From contig NZ_JBBMQM010000001.1 of NCBI RefSeq assembly GCF_038900055.1, forward strand, positions 3,534,001 through 3,598,000: DNA of 64,000 bases. Direction: 5' to 3'. The position numbers were made by a program, and so were the translations under genes. The first letter of the stretch is position 1. Every line of letters begins with the position of its first letter. The stretch comes from Henriciella sp. AS95. Its GTDB lineage: Bacteria; Pseudomonadota; Alphaproteobacteria; Caulobacterales; Hyphomonadaceae. Shown piece by piece: positions 37,696 through 45,523 of the stretch. The notes under the pieces are model-generated. The model saw nothing but the letters and a program-made list of their open reading frames with translations. It was not told the DNA's origin and did not search any database.

Positions 37696-38172
37696 TTACC
37701 CTCTGCCCCGATAGGACGCAACGCCCGTATCGGGCACATAGAGCCCGTCCGGGACCCCGCCCGTCTGCCAGAAGACGTCGATCGGAATACCGCCGCGCGG
37801 ATACCAGTAGCCGGAGATGCGTAGCCATTTCGGCTCCAGCAGCTCTGCCAGACGTTTGCCGATGGCGACGGTGCAGTCCTCGTGGAAAGCGCCGTGATTG
37901 CGGAAGGATGTGAGGTAGAGCTTGAGGCTCTTGCTCTCGACCAGCCAGGGGCCCGGCGCATAGTCGATAACTAGATGCGCAAAGTCCGGCTGACCGGTCA
38001 CCGGGCAGAGGGAGGTGAACTCCGGCGCGGTAAAGCGGGCAAGATAGAGCGTGTCTGCGTGCGGGTTCTCAACGCGCTCCAGCTTGGCCTCTTCAGGCGA
38101 AGCCGGAATGGCGTTGGAGCCACCGAGCTGGTCGAGACCGGAATAGATGTCCTTGCTGATACTAGCCTCCAA
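37696..38172 (-). CDS. queF: NADPH-dependent 7-cyano-7-deazaguanine reductase
   Basis: QueF of the short, unimodular type, 158 residues. The catalytic Cys56 is in [12 protein letters not shown] with Asp63, and the family motif ESKSLKLY plus FHED follow. It reduces preQ0 to preQ1 in queuosine synthesis. Its start overlaps the exchanger stop by 11 bases, so the two are coupled on the minus strand even though their roles are unrelated. Confidence 0.94.
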   Translation of the reverse strand: MEASISKDIYSGLDQLGGSNAIPASPEEAKLERVENPHADTLYLARFTAPEFTSLCPVTGQPDFAHLVIDYAPGPWLVESKSLKLYLTSFRNHGAFHEDCTVAIGKRLAELLEPKWLRISGYWYPRGGIPIDVFWQTGGVPDGLYVPDTGVASYRGRG

Positions 38173-39196
38173 TGCGCGGGATGAGGTTAAAGCTCAGCGC
38201 CATATAGAGGGCATAACCGGCAAGGAGAACCAGGCCTTCCCAGCGGGCGATCTTGCGGCCGGTATAAGCAAACAGGAACAGGAAGAAGAGCGAGAGACCG
38301 AGCGCGCCGATATCCTGCATGCTGACCAGGCTTTCGCCCGGTGCAAATTCACGCGCGCCGACTTCCAGCGGCTGAGATGGATCTGCGCTGTCGGCGCTGA
38401 TGATGCTGAACGGGTATACGGCGGCCGAAACGCCCATGATGCCAAGAATGTTGAAGATGTTGGAGCCGATGACATTACCCAGCGCAACATCGGCCTTGCC
38501 CTTCACCGCGGAGACAATGGAGGTCACCAGCTCTGGCAGGCTGGTGCCGATCGCGACGATAGACAGGCCGATGACCGTCTCTGACAAGCCAACAGCGCGC
38601 GCCAGGTCAGAGCCGCCGGTGACGAGCATCTTCGCGCCAAAGATGACACCCGCAATACCGCCCACCGCCAGCATCAGCGACAGCCAGAGCGGCTCATGCG
38701 TCTCAACGATTTCCGCTTCGCCGGCATGGACCGCAACCGTTTGCGAGCCTTTCCGCCGGTCGAGCACGACGGAGGTGACAAGATAGATCACCAGCATGGT
38801 GAAGAAGATGATGCCGGTGATGCGATTGAAAGCGTCGAACCAGAGCACAATCGCAAACAGGACCGTTGCGGCGAGCATGACGAGGCCGTCTCGTGCGAGC
38901 GCTCTTGGATGGGTGATGATCGGCGTGATGACCGCAGCCGCACCGATGACCAGCAGGATATTCGCTGTATTCGACCCGATGACATTACCGACCGAGATGC
39001 CGACCGCGCCATCGGAGAGCGCCTGCAGGCTGGTTACCATCTCCGGCATCGACGTGCCGAAGCCAACCAGGGTCAGGCCGATCACAAGTTCTGACATGCC
39101 AAGCCGGCGCGCGACACCAACCGAGCCGCGGACAAGCAGCTCGCCTCCTGCAAGCAGCAGAATAAGACCACCAATGATCAGGGCCATCATGATCAT
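38162..39196 (-). CDS. calcium/sodium antiporter, CaCA family
   Basis: An inner-membrane cation exchanger of about 344 residues with ten or more membrane helices. The two inverted alpha repeats are plain: [12 protein letters not shown] in the first half and [15 protein letters not shown] in the second, each with the ion-binding acidic residue. This is the YrbG-like branch. It likely extrudes Ca2+ in exchange for Na+ or H+. The start at 39196 has GGGAGG upstream and gives a good first helix. Divergent from the next gene. Confidence 0.9.
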   Translation of the reverse strand: MIMMALIIGGLILLLAGGELLVRGSVGVARRLGMSELVIGLTLVGFGTSMPEMVTSLQALSDGAVGISVGNVIGSNTANILLVIGAAAVITPIITHPRALARDGLVMLAATVLFAIVLWFDAFNRITGIIFFTMLVIYLVTSVVLDRRKGSQTVAVHAGEAEIVETHEPLWLSLMLAVGGIAGVIFGAKMLVTGGSDLARAVGLSETVIGLSIVAIGTSLPELVTSIVSAVKGKADVALGNVIGSNIFNILGIMGVSAAVYPFSIISADSADPSQPLEVGAREFAPGESLVSMQDIGALGLSLFFLFLFAYTGRKIARWEGLVLLAGYALYMALSFNLIPRIGG

Positions 39197-39318
39197 AAAA
39201 AAGCGCCTCCCAGGCATCAGTGTCACACTGTCTAACGGGTAAGATAAGAAACCCAAAGCCCGGTTTTCAATTGCGCGCCACGGACTAGAGTGGACTGAGC
39301 GTAAAGGAGAATACCAAA

Positions 39319-39789
39319 ATGCGCCAAGCGTTTGCTGCTGCCCTGATTTCGTGCGCGCTGGTCTTTACGGCCTGCTCGCATACTACACCGCCACCGGCAC
39401 CTGTCGGATTTTCCAGCGCGGATGAAGCGGCGATCCGCTCATTGCTGAGCACGCAGGACGGTGCCTGGAATGCGGGCGACATTGATGGCTTCATGGAAGG
39501 CTACTGGGTCTCGCCGGATTTGCGCTTTGCCTCGGGCGGAACCGTGACGCGCGGGTATCAGGAGACGCTGGACCGCTACAAGGCGCGCTACTCCAACCGC
39601 GCGCTGATGGGGACGCTGAGCTTTGATGAGCTTGAAGTGGTGCCGCTGGCCAGTGACGCGGCGGCTGTGCACGGGCGTTGGCTGCTGACGCGCGCCAATG
39701 ATGCGCCATCGGGCCTCTTCACCCTCATCCTGCGCAAGATTCAAGGCGATTGGAAGATAATCAGCGATACGACAACGTCAGCCGATTGA
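39319..39789 (+). CDS. DUF4440/SnoaL-like lipoprotein
   Basis: A predicted lipoprotein of 156 residues: signal to VFTAC (Cys19), then a short proline-rich linker, then a single NTF2-like cone-shaped domain (about 35-155). AIRSLLSTQDGAWNAGDIDGF and the C-terminal GDWKIISDTT are typical of DUF4440. Such domains bind small ligands or mediate dimerisation; the function here is unknown. An AAAGGAG site lies about nine bases before the ATG. Confidence 0.82.
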   Translation: MRQAFAAALISCALVFTACSHTTPPPAPVGFSSADEAAIRSLLSTQDGAWNAGDIDGFMEGYWVSPDLRFASGGTVTRGYQETLDRYKARYSNRALMGTLSFDELEVVPLASDAAAVHGRWLLTRANDAPSGLFTLILRKIQGDWKIISDTTTSAD

Positions 39790-39851
39790 TCCTGCCGCCG
39801 CGGCGGTTAAGAGACAGCTTCAGACGACGACGGACGGGGACGGAGTGAGCC

Positions 39852-40730
39852 ATGAAACGCGCAACGCTCGACGAGGCGACCAGCAATTCGAGAGTGGAAT
39901 CCGCTATCGAGGCGACCTGGTTCCGGAACCTGATCACCGGGCTGATCATCATCAATGCCGCCATTCTCGGCATCCTCACCTATTCTGAATACCTCTCGCC
40001 GGACACCGTCTTCGCGCTGGAGATGATGGACCGGGCGATCACCTTTGCCTTCGCGTTCGAGATCGGCCTGAAGCTGATCGTCTACCGCCAGCAATTCTTC
40101 AAGCAGGGCTGGAACTGGTTCGACTTCATCGTTGTCGGCATCTCGCTGATACCGGGCAGCGCGGCCTTCTCTGTGCTGCGGGCGCTGCGCGTGCTGCGGG
40201 TGCTGCGCCTGCTGCATGTCGTGCCGATGATGCGGCGGATCACCGAGGCACTGTTCAAGGCGCTGCCGGGCATGGGGGCGATCGTCGCTGTGCTGGCGCT
40301 GCTGACTTATGTCTACGCGGTGATGGCGACGAATATGTATGGCAGCAGTAACGATCCAGAAGTCACGCAGCTGTTCGGGGACCTGCCGAGCTCTGCCTTC
40401 TCGCTGTTCCAGGTGATGACCATGGATGGATGGCGGTTCGAAGTGGTCCAGAAGGTGGTCGATGACGGCCACCCCTATGCGCCCTTCTTCTTCCTGACCT
40501 TCATCTTCATTGCGAGCTTTGCCGTCCTCAACCTGTTCATCGCCCTCATCGTGGAAGCGCTGGCGGCCGAGCAGAAGGCGGCGACCGAGGAGCTGATCGA
40601 CGACCTCGAAGAGGATGTCGAACACGCCGAAGAGGAACGCGACGAGATCCTGAAACTCATCAAGGCGATGCGCGAAGAGATTGCCGAGTTGAAAAACGTC
40701 GTCGGGAACGCTAGTAAGGCCAACCCCTGA
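39852..40730 (+). CDS. voltage-gated cation channel, single-domain (NaChBac-like)
   Basis: A six-transmembrane ion channel subunit of 292 residues. S1-S4 cover about 25-125; S4 has LRALRVLRVLRLLH with arginines at every third position, the voltage sensor. The pore follows, with the filter TMDGW near 190-194, and S6 ends in FAVLNLFIALIVEAL. The tail is a long acidic coiled coil, as in tetrameric bacterial channels. Known sodium channels have TLESW; Asp for Glu and Gly for Ser here could change selectivity. A GGAG site precedes the ATG. Ion specificity is unproven. Confidence 0.9.
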   Translation: MKRATLDEATSNSRVESAIEATWFRNLITGLIIINAAILGILTYSEYLSPDTVFALEMMDRAITFAFAFEIGLKLIVYRQQFFKQGWNWFDFIVVGISLIPGSAAFSVLRALRVLRVLRLLHVVPMMRRITEALFKALPGMGAIVAVLALLTYVYAVMATNMYGSSNDPEVTQLFGDLPSSAFSLFQVMTMDGWRFEVVQKVVDDGHPYAPFFFLTFIFIASFAVLNLFIALIVEALAAEQKAATEELIDDLEEDVEHAEEERDEILKLIKAMREEIAELKNVVGNASKANP

Positions 40731-40827
40731 GAGGCCGTGGCCCTCGCGCAAGCGTGAGAATTGTTACGGCAAGAGTTTATCGCTTTGGACTGATTTTCTT
40801 CACAAAGCCCTGTATAGTCTGACCATT

Positions 40828-41529
40828 ATGAGCCTCTGGCAGATGATGATCGAAGGCGGAAAGCGCCTCTTCGACAGCGATGGCCCCGATGAGCCTGCGC
40901 CGTGTGATGGCGGCTGCGCGCCTGATCCCAACGATGTCGGCTTCACCGCCGCCGTGATCGGGCTGTCGGCCAAGATGGCGGCGGCTGACGGGCGGGTCAG
41001 CGACAATGAAGTCATGATGTTCTCCCGCATCTTCCGGGCGGCCCCTGAAGACGCGAACAATGTCCGCCGGGTCTTCTCCATCGCGCAGCAGACCGTGCGC
41101 GGCTATGAGGCCTATGCCCGCAAGATCGGGCGGCGCTATTCGGACCGGCCCTGCCTGCTGGAAGGCGTGCTGGACGGCCTGTTCATGATCGCAGGCGCGG
41201 ACGGCGTGGTGACGCAGGACGAGCTGCAATACCTCGAAACCGTGTCGGACAACTTCGGATTCGACAAGGCGACCTTCCGGCGGATCCGGGCGAGCTATCT
41301 CGGCCCTGAGCGCGACGATCCCTATCATATCCTCGGCGTGGCGCCGGATGCGGACTTCTCCGCGATCCGCAATGCCTATCGCCGTCTGATGGCGGACAAT
41401 CACCCTGACCGTATCGTCGGCAATGGTGCCCCGCGTGAGTTCGAGCTGGCGGCGCATGACAAGGCCGCTGCGATCACCGGCGCCTATGCCAGAATCAGGG
41501 CAGAACGCGGCCTGATTGCGACGAACTGA
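40828..41529 (+). CDS. DjlA-like TerB/DnaJ-domain co-chaperone
   Basis: A protein of 233 residues. A TerB-like helical domain (about 38-150, AAVIGLSAKMAAADGRVSDNE and a second AGADGVVTQDELQYLE) leads to a C-terminal J domain (about 165-233) with HPD in DNHPDRI. This is the DjlA arrangement, but the N-terminal membrane helix of E. coli DjlA is not evident, so it may be soluble. It should stimulate DnaK ATPase. No clear ribosome binding site precedes the ATG. Confidence 0.88.
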   Translation: MSLWQMMIEGGKRLFDSDGPDEPAPCDGGCAPDPNDVGFTAAVIGLSAKMAAADGRVSDNEVMMFSRIFRAAPEDANNVRRVFSIAQQTVRGYEAYARKIGRRYSDRPCLLEGVLDGLFMIAGADGVVTQDELQYLETVSDNFGFDKATFRRIRASYLGPERDDPYHILGVAPDADFSAIRNAYRRLMADNHPDRIVGNGAPREFELAAHDKAAAITGAYARIRAERGLIATN

Positions 41530-41598
41530 GGGTCTTTTGACCAAACTGATTGACGCAGCGCCTGTCCGCCCTCATCTTAAGGCCTCGGAGGCACGCAC

Positions 41599-41904
41599 AT
41601 GACAGCAGCACGTACTGGCGTTTCGCTTGAAAATTTCATCGCCCGGATCGGCAATGGACTGCGCGAGGCGGCCCGTTGGGGCCTGCGCGGTGTCATGGCG
41701 CTTGTCATCATCTTCATGGCGGGCGTGATCGCGGTTGTGACCGCCGCTGTCGGCCTGGTCATCGCGGCCATCGCTGTCCTGCTTCGCCTGACCGGTGCCC
41801 GCCCGAAAGCGCAAAGCCATCATCAGAGCACGCGGGCAAACGCCCCGTCCGATGGCATCACGCTGGACGCTCACCGCACAGCGCGCGGCTGGACCGTCGA
41901 ATAG
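41599..41904 (+). CDS. small single-pass membrane hypothetical protein
   Basis: A 101-residue protein. A hydrophobic segment of about 30-35 residues (roughly 32-65) follows a basic amphipathic N-terminus. It could span the membrane once or twice. The C-terminal 35 residues are polar with several histidines. The start has CGGAGG upstream. I recognise no family. Confidence 0.6.
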   Translation: MTAARTGVSLENFIARIGNGLREAARWGLRGVMALVIIFMAGVIAVVTAAVGLVIAAIAVLLRLTGARPKAQSHHQSTRANAPSDGITLDAHRTARGWTVE

Positions 41905-41960
41905 GCCAGCGCCTTTAGCCCCGCCAAGGCAGGGCCGTCTTCCAGATTTTCAAAAAAACG

Positions 41961-42659
41961 CTAACCGGGCGCCAGGCTCGCATGATGGCGTTCGCAGGCC
42001 CATTGCTGGACGCAATCATTCAGCCACATGATGGGCTCGCGCGCCTCCGGGTCGGTATGCTGTGACACGCCGGGCGGCCAGCCAAGTTTGAGATTATGCA
42101 ATTTGCCGGCATGACGGCGGCGCTGGATTTCGGCGATCAGGCGCCGGGCCGCGCCCAGCGGGTCCGCGATCGCGGCGTTCAGCGCCGCTAGCCGGGCCTT
42201 GAGGTGGCGCGCAGGGACAAGGTCGCTTTCGGGCAACGGGGCTTGCGGCTCTCGCGCCGGACGCTGTGGCCGCGCGCGCCATATGTCCTCAAGACGCAGC
42301 ATGGGTTCGAACAGGGCGAATGGCGGGGCTCGATCGGGCGCGGCTCGATCGGTCTGTGGCCGGCCTGGCTCATCAGGACGGGGATCGGGGGCAGGCTCGT
42401 CTGCCAGGGCGGCGCGCTCACTGGCCCTCGCCCCCATATCCAGCGCCAGCGCGAAGAAGAGCCGCCGGGCTAGCGCCTCAGCGACGCGCAGCTTGGCCTG
42501 GATGGCGCGCTTCAGGCCGCGCAGGATGAGCGCATCGGCCTCAAGGCGCGGGGCGCGCTCGGCCGAGGACATGGCGAAGATGGCGGCCAGCAGGCGCTCC
42601 ATCGCCTCCCACCCCCGCTCAGCTGCCGCCAGCGCCCGCTCTTTCCAGACATCTTCCAT
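41961..42659 (-). CDS. hypothetical protein, Ala/Arg-rich, 232 residues
   Basis: No family recognised. The first 90 residues look helical and Ala/Glu/Arg-rich; a proline-rich, probably disordered linker (about 90-145) follows. A helical C-terminal part ends in a well-defined segment with Trp and Cys (IMWLNDCVQQWACERHHA). GC content is very high (43 of 60 bases in 42421-42480), in line with genuine coding at high third-position GC. No signal peptide or membrane helix is seen. Confidence 0.6.
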   Translation of the reverse strand: MEDVWKERALAAAERGWEAMERLLAAIFAMSSAERAPRLEADALILRGLKRAIQAKLRVAEALARRLFFALALDMGARASERAALADEPAPDPRPDEPGRPQTDRAAPDRAPPFALFEPMLRLEDIWRARPQRPAREPQAPLPESDLVPARHLKARLAALNAAIADPLGAARRLIAEIQRRRHAGKLHNLKLGWPPGVSQHTDPEAREPIMWLNDCVQQWACERHHASLAPG

Positions 42660-42738
42660 GAGGCGGACTATGCAACGGGGCGCAGGGGTGTGGGATATTC
42701 AGGTTGATTTGACAATCACCGAAAGAACACAGCGGCGG

Positions 42739-42961
42739 ATGAAATATCCCATGGGAAGAAAAGGCGGCGAATCTTCTCAAAGCTCAACTCAAGTTGGAGG
42801 GAATCACCTATAGTAACCTAGCGGAGAAGCTGGCGGAGATAGGGGTCGATGAGAAGGAAGCGAGCGTCAGGAACAAGCTCAGTCGGGGCAAATTCTCAGC
42901 AGCGTTTCTGTTGCAATGTCTGAGCGCGATAGGCGTCCAAAATTTGAGGTTAACTGGCTAA
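42739..42961 (+). pseudogene. DUF6471 protein gene, frameshifted
   Basis: From about 42749 one frame encodes PWEEKAANLLKAQLK, then GITYSNLAEKLAEIGV, then ASVRNKLSRGKFSAAFLLQC, a close match to the DUF6471 domain pattern. The only suitable start, ATG at 42739, is in another frame. Removing one C from CCC at 42748-42750 joins them into a 73-residue protein starting MKYPWEEKAA. A stop codon in the domain frame at 42740-42742 rules out an upstream in-frame start. It may be a pseudogene, a sequencing error or a slippage site. The end overlaps the next gene by 46 bases. Confidence 0.65.
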
Positions 42962-43956
42962 CAACGGCGTTCGCCATAGCGGCTTTTCTCCTTCTAGTGC
43001 CTTCAGTTGTGTTCCTAGTTGACTATCGCGCCGATCACATTGCTGAACGTTATGAGGCAGCCAACGCCCACACTAGTCCCGCCGATTATGACGCAGAGGG
43101 ACTCTGCGAGGGACCGGACAACGTTCGAGCCATATCTTGCTTGATTGAGCAAGTACGTGCCGACCAAATTCAGCGCTACGCCGCATATGATCTTATGGCC
43201 CAGCAGGACATGGCTGAGTGGGCTTTTGGGGTACTTGCTGCGACCGTTATTGGCGTTTTTCTGATAGCTGCGACGCTTTGCGAAACGCTCTCCGCTGGCC
43301 GCGAAATGCGCCGCCAGAATTTGTTGTCGCTGAACGCCACGAAAGCCGAGTTCGAGCCGCATCTTGCCAGACGCAATATTAAGAACTTTCGAATCGTAGA
43401 GCAGGCTGCTCACGACGAGAGCAACGTTCGGATCGTCGCGCTTTTTGAGTTCAAAGTTCAGAATACCGGCAAAACGTCCGCCTACAACATAGGGCGAAAT
43501 AGTGCCGCGACTCTCGCTTTTAGAAGGTTCGAAACCACAGAAACGGCTCGCAAGTTTTGGACCGAAGAGGTGTCTACCAGTACCCGTGGATTGATCGCCC
43601 ACGAGATACCGCCTAAGCACCATGAGACCGTGCCCTTTCGATTTGAGTTTAATGTTCCGAAGGCTCACCTCGAAGACAATTACAGCTTAGAAAAGATGAG
43701 GTTCGAGGTCGGGATCCGCATAGGATTCATAGACCGCTTCTCCACGAAGAGAAGGCTTCGCAGAGTCGTTTCGTTCGTTTTCTGGGCCCAGGATGGCAAG
43801 GTCGAAAATAAGGGCAGTTTCGAGAGCATCGGCGACGCCCGGGACGATCCAGATGCATGGAATAAGGTCGACAAGCTGATCCCGCACGCTTTCTACGGTC
43901 TCGGTGTGCTGAACAAAATTCCCCACCCCGAAGAACACAATAAACCCAACAACTAA
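42916..43956 (+). CDS. membrane hypothetical protein in a lower-GC patch
   Basis: A 346-residue protein of unknown function. Two membrane helices (about 12-35 and 98-122) enclose a loop of some 60 residues with two cysteines. A cytoplasmic or soluble part of over 200 residues follows, beginning with a basic REMRRQN helix and continuing as a beta-rich domain. The layout is one I associate with accessory regions of proteobacteria. GC is about 50% (30 of 60 bases at 42961-43020), far below its neighbours, which suggests acquisition. No ribosome binding site is obvious before the ATG at 42916, so translation may depend on the overlapping DUF6471 gene. Confidence 0.7.
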   Translation: MSERDRRPKFEVNWLTTAFAIAAFLLLVPSVVFLVDYRADHIAERYEAANAHTSPADYDAEGLCEGPDNVRAISCLIEQVRADQIQRYAAYDLMAQQDMAEWAFGVLAATVIGVFLIAATLCETLSAGREMRRQNLLSLNATKAEFEPHLARRNIKNFRIVEQAAHDESNVRIVALFEFKVQNTGKTSAYNIGRNSAATLAFRRFETTETARKFWTEEVSTSTRGLIAHEIPPKHHETVPFRFEFNVPKAHLEDNYSLEKMRFEVGIRIGFIDRFSTKRRLRRVVSFVFWAQDGKVENKGSFESIGDARDDPDAWNKVDKLIPHAFYGLGVLNKIPHPEEHNKPNN

Positions 43957-44043
43957 CCCCCCAATCACGCCCGGCCCCAAACCGCGAGGCCGCCGGCCTT
44001 CGCCGAGGTGAGCGGGTGGAGCTGGGCCTGGGGAGCGGGCTTG

Positions 44044-44079
44044 CCCCTTCGTGGTTCGGCTTCGCTCACCATGAAGGGG
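44044..44079. repeat. palindromic repeat (REP-like)
   Basis: CCCCTTCGTGGT (44044-44055) is an inverted repeat of ACCATGAAGGGG (44068-44079) with one mismatch that remains pairable in RNA. This kind of CCTTC-TGGT...ACCA-GAAGG palindrome is scattered between genes in Caulobacter/Hyphomonas relatives. It sits in the GC-rich 187-base gap between the low-GC patch and the next gene. Confidence 0.55.
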
Positions 44080-44092
44080 TTTGGGCGCATGA

Positions 44093-44123
44093 AAAAAGCC
44101 GGCCTTGTGGGGCCGGCTTTGTC
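44093..44123 (-). terminator. rho-independent terminator of the spore-coat-U-like gene
   Basis: AAGCCGGCC and GGCCGGCTT pair across a short loop; on the minus strand the stem is followed by six T residues. It lies about 20 bases after the stop codon of the secreted protein gene, and the symmetric A/T flanks could let it serve the plus strand too. Confidence 0.8.
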
Positions 44124-44143
44124 TTTTGGCTGGAGGCTTGGCC

Positions 44144-44719
44144 CTACTGCGCGGACAGCGAGAGGGTGATCACGTCGGAATAGTCGCCAGCGAAAACGGT
44201 GGTGGTTGGTGCGCCATTGAAGTCCGGGCCTTTGACGCCGTCGACGACGACATAGGCGCCGACTTCACGGCCCTGACGCAGCGCGTTCGAACCGGAGATG
44301 ATGAAGTCATACGGCATGTCGAGATGCATGGGGCGGGTGCCGAGATAGTAGCTGAACTCGTCGCCGCCCTTGTCGAGATCGAAAGTGTAAGGGATCTGGT
44401 TGCCCGGGCCGGTCTCAGAGCCGTTGCGGAGCATGTAACCATTGCCGGCGGACGAAACGCTGAGGATCGCGCCAGCGGCCGAGTTGCAGACGATGCCGAA
44501 ATTGAAACCGCCAGGCAGCGTCGTATCGTTGCGCGCCAGGTCGCCATAGTCGAACTCGAGCGTCGAGCTGGCTGCGGTCAGACCGCAAATCTCAGGCACT
44601 GTGCCGGTGATCTGGAGCTCCAGCTCAGCACTTCCGCCAGATGGCGCTGAAATAAATTCGGCGGATGCCGTGCCGGCCATGGCTAGAGCGGCTGCAGCTG
44701 CGATTACAACTTTACTCAT
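44144..44719 (-). CDS. spore-coat-protein-U-like secreted protein
   Basis: A 191-residue exported protein. The signal peptide ends near TASAE (about 22). The mature protein resembles SCPU/fimbrial-type beta-sandwich subunits: two cysteines (PEICGLTA and IVCNSA) spaced as in the family, a central beta-rich region, and the closing strand GDYSDVITLSLS. Family members are secreted and some are assembled through chaperone-usher systems, but no chaperone or usher gene is nearby. The start at 44719 has AAGGGGA upstream; the longer in-frame reading lacks a signal. Confidence 0.75.
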   Translation of the reverse strand: MSKVVIAAAAALAMAGTASAEFISAPSGGSAELELQITGTVPEICGLTAASSTLEFDYGDLARNDTTLPGGFNFGIVCNSAAGAILSVSSAGNGYMLRNGSETGPGNQIPYTFDLDKGGDEFSYYLGTRPMHLDMPYDFIISGSNALRQGREVGAYVVVDGVKGPDFNGAPTTTVFAGDYSDVITLSLSAQ

Positions 44720-45143
44720 TCGTGTGATCCCCTTTCTGGGCGCATCGGATACACAGAGCTCCGGATCGCCAGTCACGAACGCCGAATGCGTCCGAACCCT
44801 CGTGGCGGGAAAATGGGAGAAGTCAGGTCGCTCACATGGAGCGGAACCTCTGGCACCCTCATGCCAAAAGCTATCGTCGACCGAAGATGGCCGCATGTCC
44901 CCTGAGCTCAATGTCCCATGTCCCTGAGTGCGAGCTCCAACACTCAGATGCCAATTTACGAAGTCTTTACCCTTTGTAAACCCTAAATTTTTTGGTTAAT
45001 CAAAGTTCCCGTACTGGGCGAAATCCAACTATCGTGAGAGGCGAATTCCGAACGTCTGAGACGGGCTGTTCTGTACGGGTTTCGTGATCGGGAAGACGGC
45101 CGGAAACAGGATGGCCCCTCGTCCAATCTTCCCTGGATACGAA
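44720..45143. other. intergenic stretch with no gene seen
   Basis: Apart from the terminator at its end, this gap upstream of the spore-coat-U-like gene contains no supported coding sequence. An AT-rich block at about 44945-45000 (TTTACCCTTTGTAAACCC and a T6 run) is the only conspicuous signal and could be part of a promoter; its distance from the nearest start (over 220 bases) makes that uncertain. Confidence 0.4.
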
Positions 45144-45170
45144 AAAGGCGGCGATGATCTCGCCGCCTTT
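45144..45170 (-). terminator. rho-independent terminator of the DUF4331 operon
   Basis: AAAGGCGGCGA (45144-45154) pairs perfectly with TCGCCGCCTTT (45160-45170) over a five-base loop. On the minus strand it ends in five T residues. It lies 21 bases after the stop of the poly-proline lipoprotein gene. Confidence 0.85.
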
Positions 45171-45191
45171 CCAGGGTGTGGCCATTCTGGC

Positions 45192-45506
45192 CTATGGGTC
45201 CGGCACGTCGAACGGGTCGTCCGTGACCGAAACCGGGGTGATATTGACCGCGTCAGCGTCGACCGGCTCATCGAACGGGTCTGCTGCGAAGGCACTCCCG
45301 AAGCCCGCGCCGAAGCTGGTCGCCGGGTCCACCTGCCCGCCTGGAGGGGGCGGCGGCGGTGGAGGCGGCGGAGGGGGTGGTGGCGGCGGAGAGCCGACGG
45401 GCGGCGCTGTGGTCGCGTCCCCCCCGCTGCCGCAAGCGGTCAGGCTGATCGCCGCAACCCCAGCCAGCAGGGCCGCCTTGAGGATGGATGTCTGGTTATT
45501 CGTCAT
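45192..45506 (-). CDS. small poly-proline lipoprotein
   Basis: A predicted lipoprotein of 104 residues. The signal ends in SLTAC (Cys25); a Gly/Ala/Thr linker leads to a run of 16 prolines, then an acidic tail rich in Asp, Phe and Val (FAADPFDEP, DDPFDVPDP). The run would form a stiff polyproline II rod, perhaps spanning from the outer membrane toward the cell wall, and needs EF-P for translation. It follows the DUF4331 gene by 17 bases, so they are an operon. No family recognised. Confidence 0.75.
   Translation of the reverse strand: MTNNQTSILKAALLAGVAAISLTACGSGGDATTAPPVGSPPPPPPPPPPPPPPPPGGQVDPATSFGAGFGSAFAADPFDEPVDADAVNITPVSVTDDPFDVPDP
45342..45389 (-). repeat. proline-codon tract (16 codons)
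   Basis: Sixteen consecutive proline codons. All four synonyms (CCA, CCT, CCC, CCG) are used in mixed order, so the tract is not a plain triplet expansion. The plus strand is a run of G-rich triplets that could fold into a G-quadruplex. Confidence 0.9.
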
Positions 45507-45523
45507 CTGTCTGATGCCTTTCC

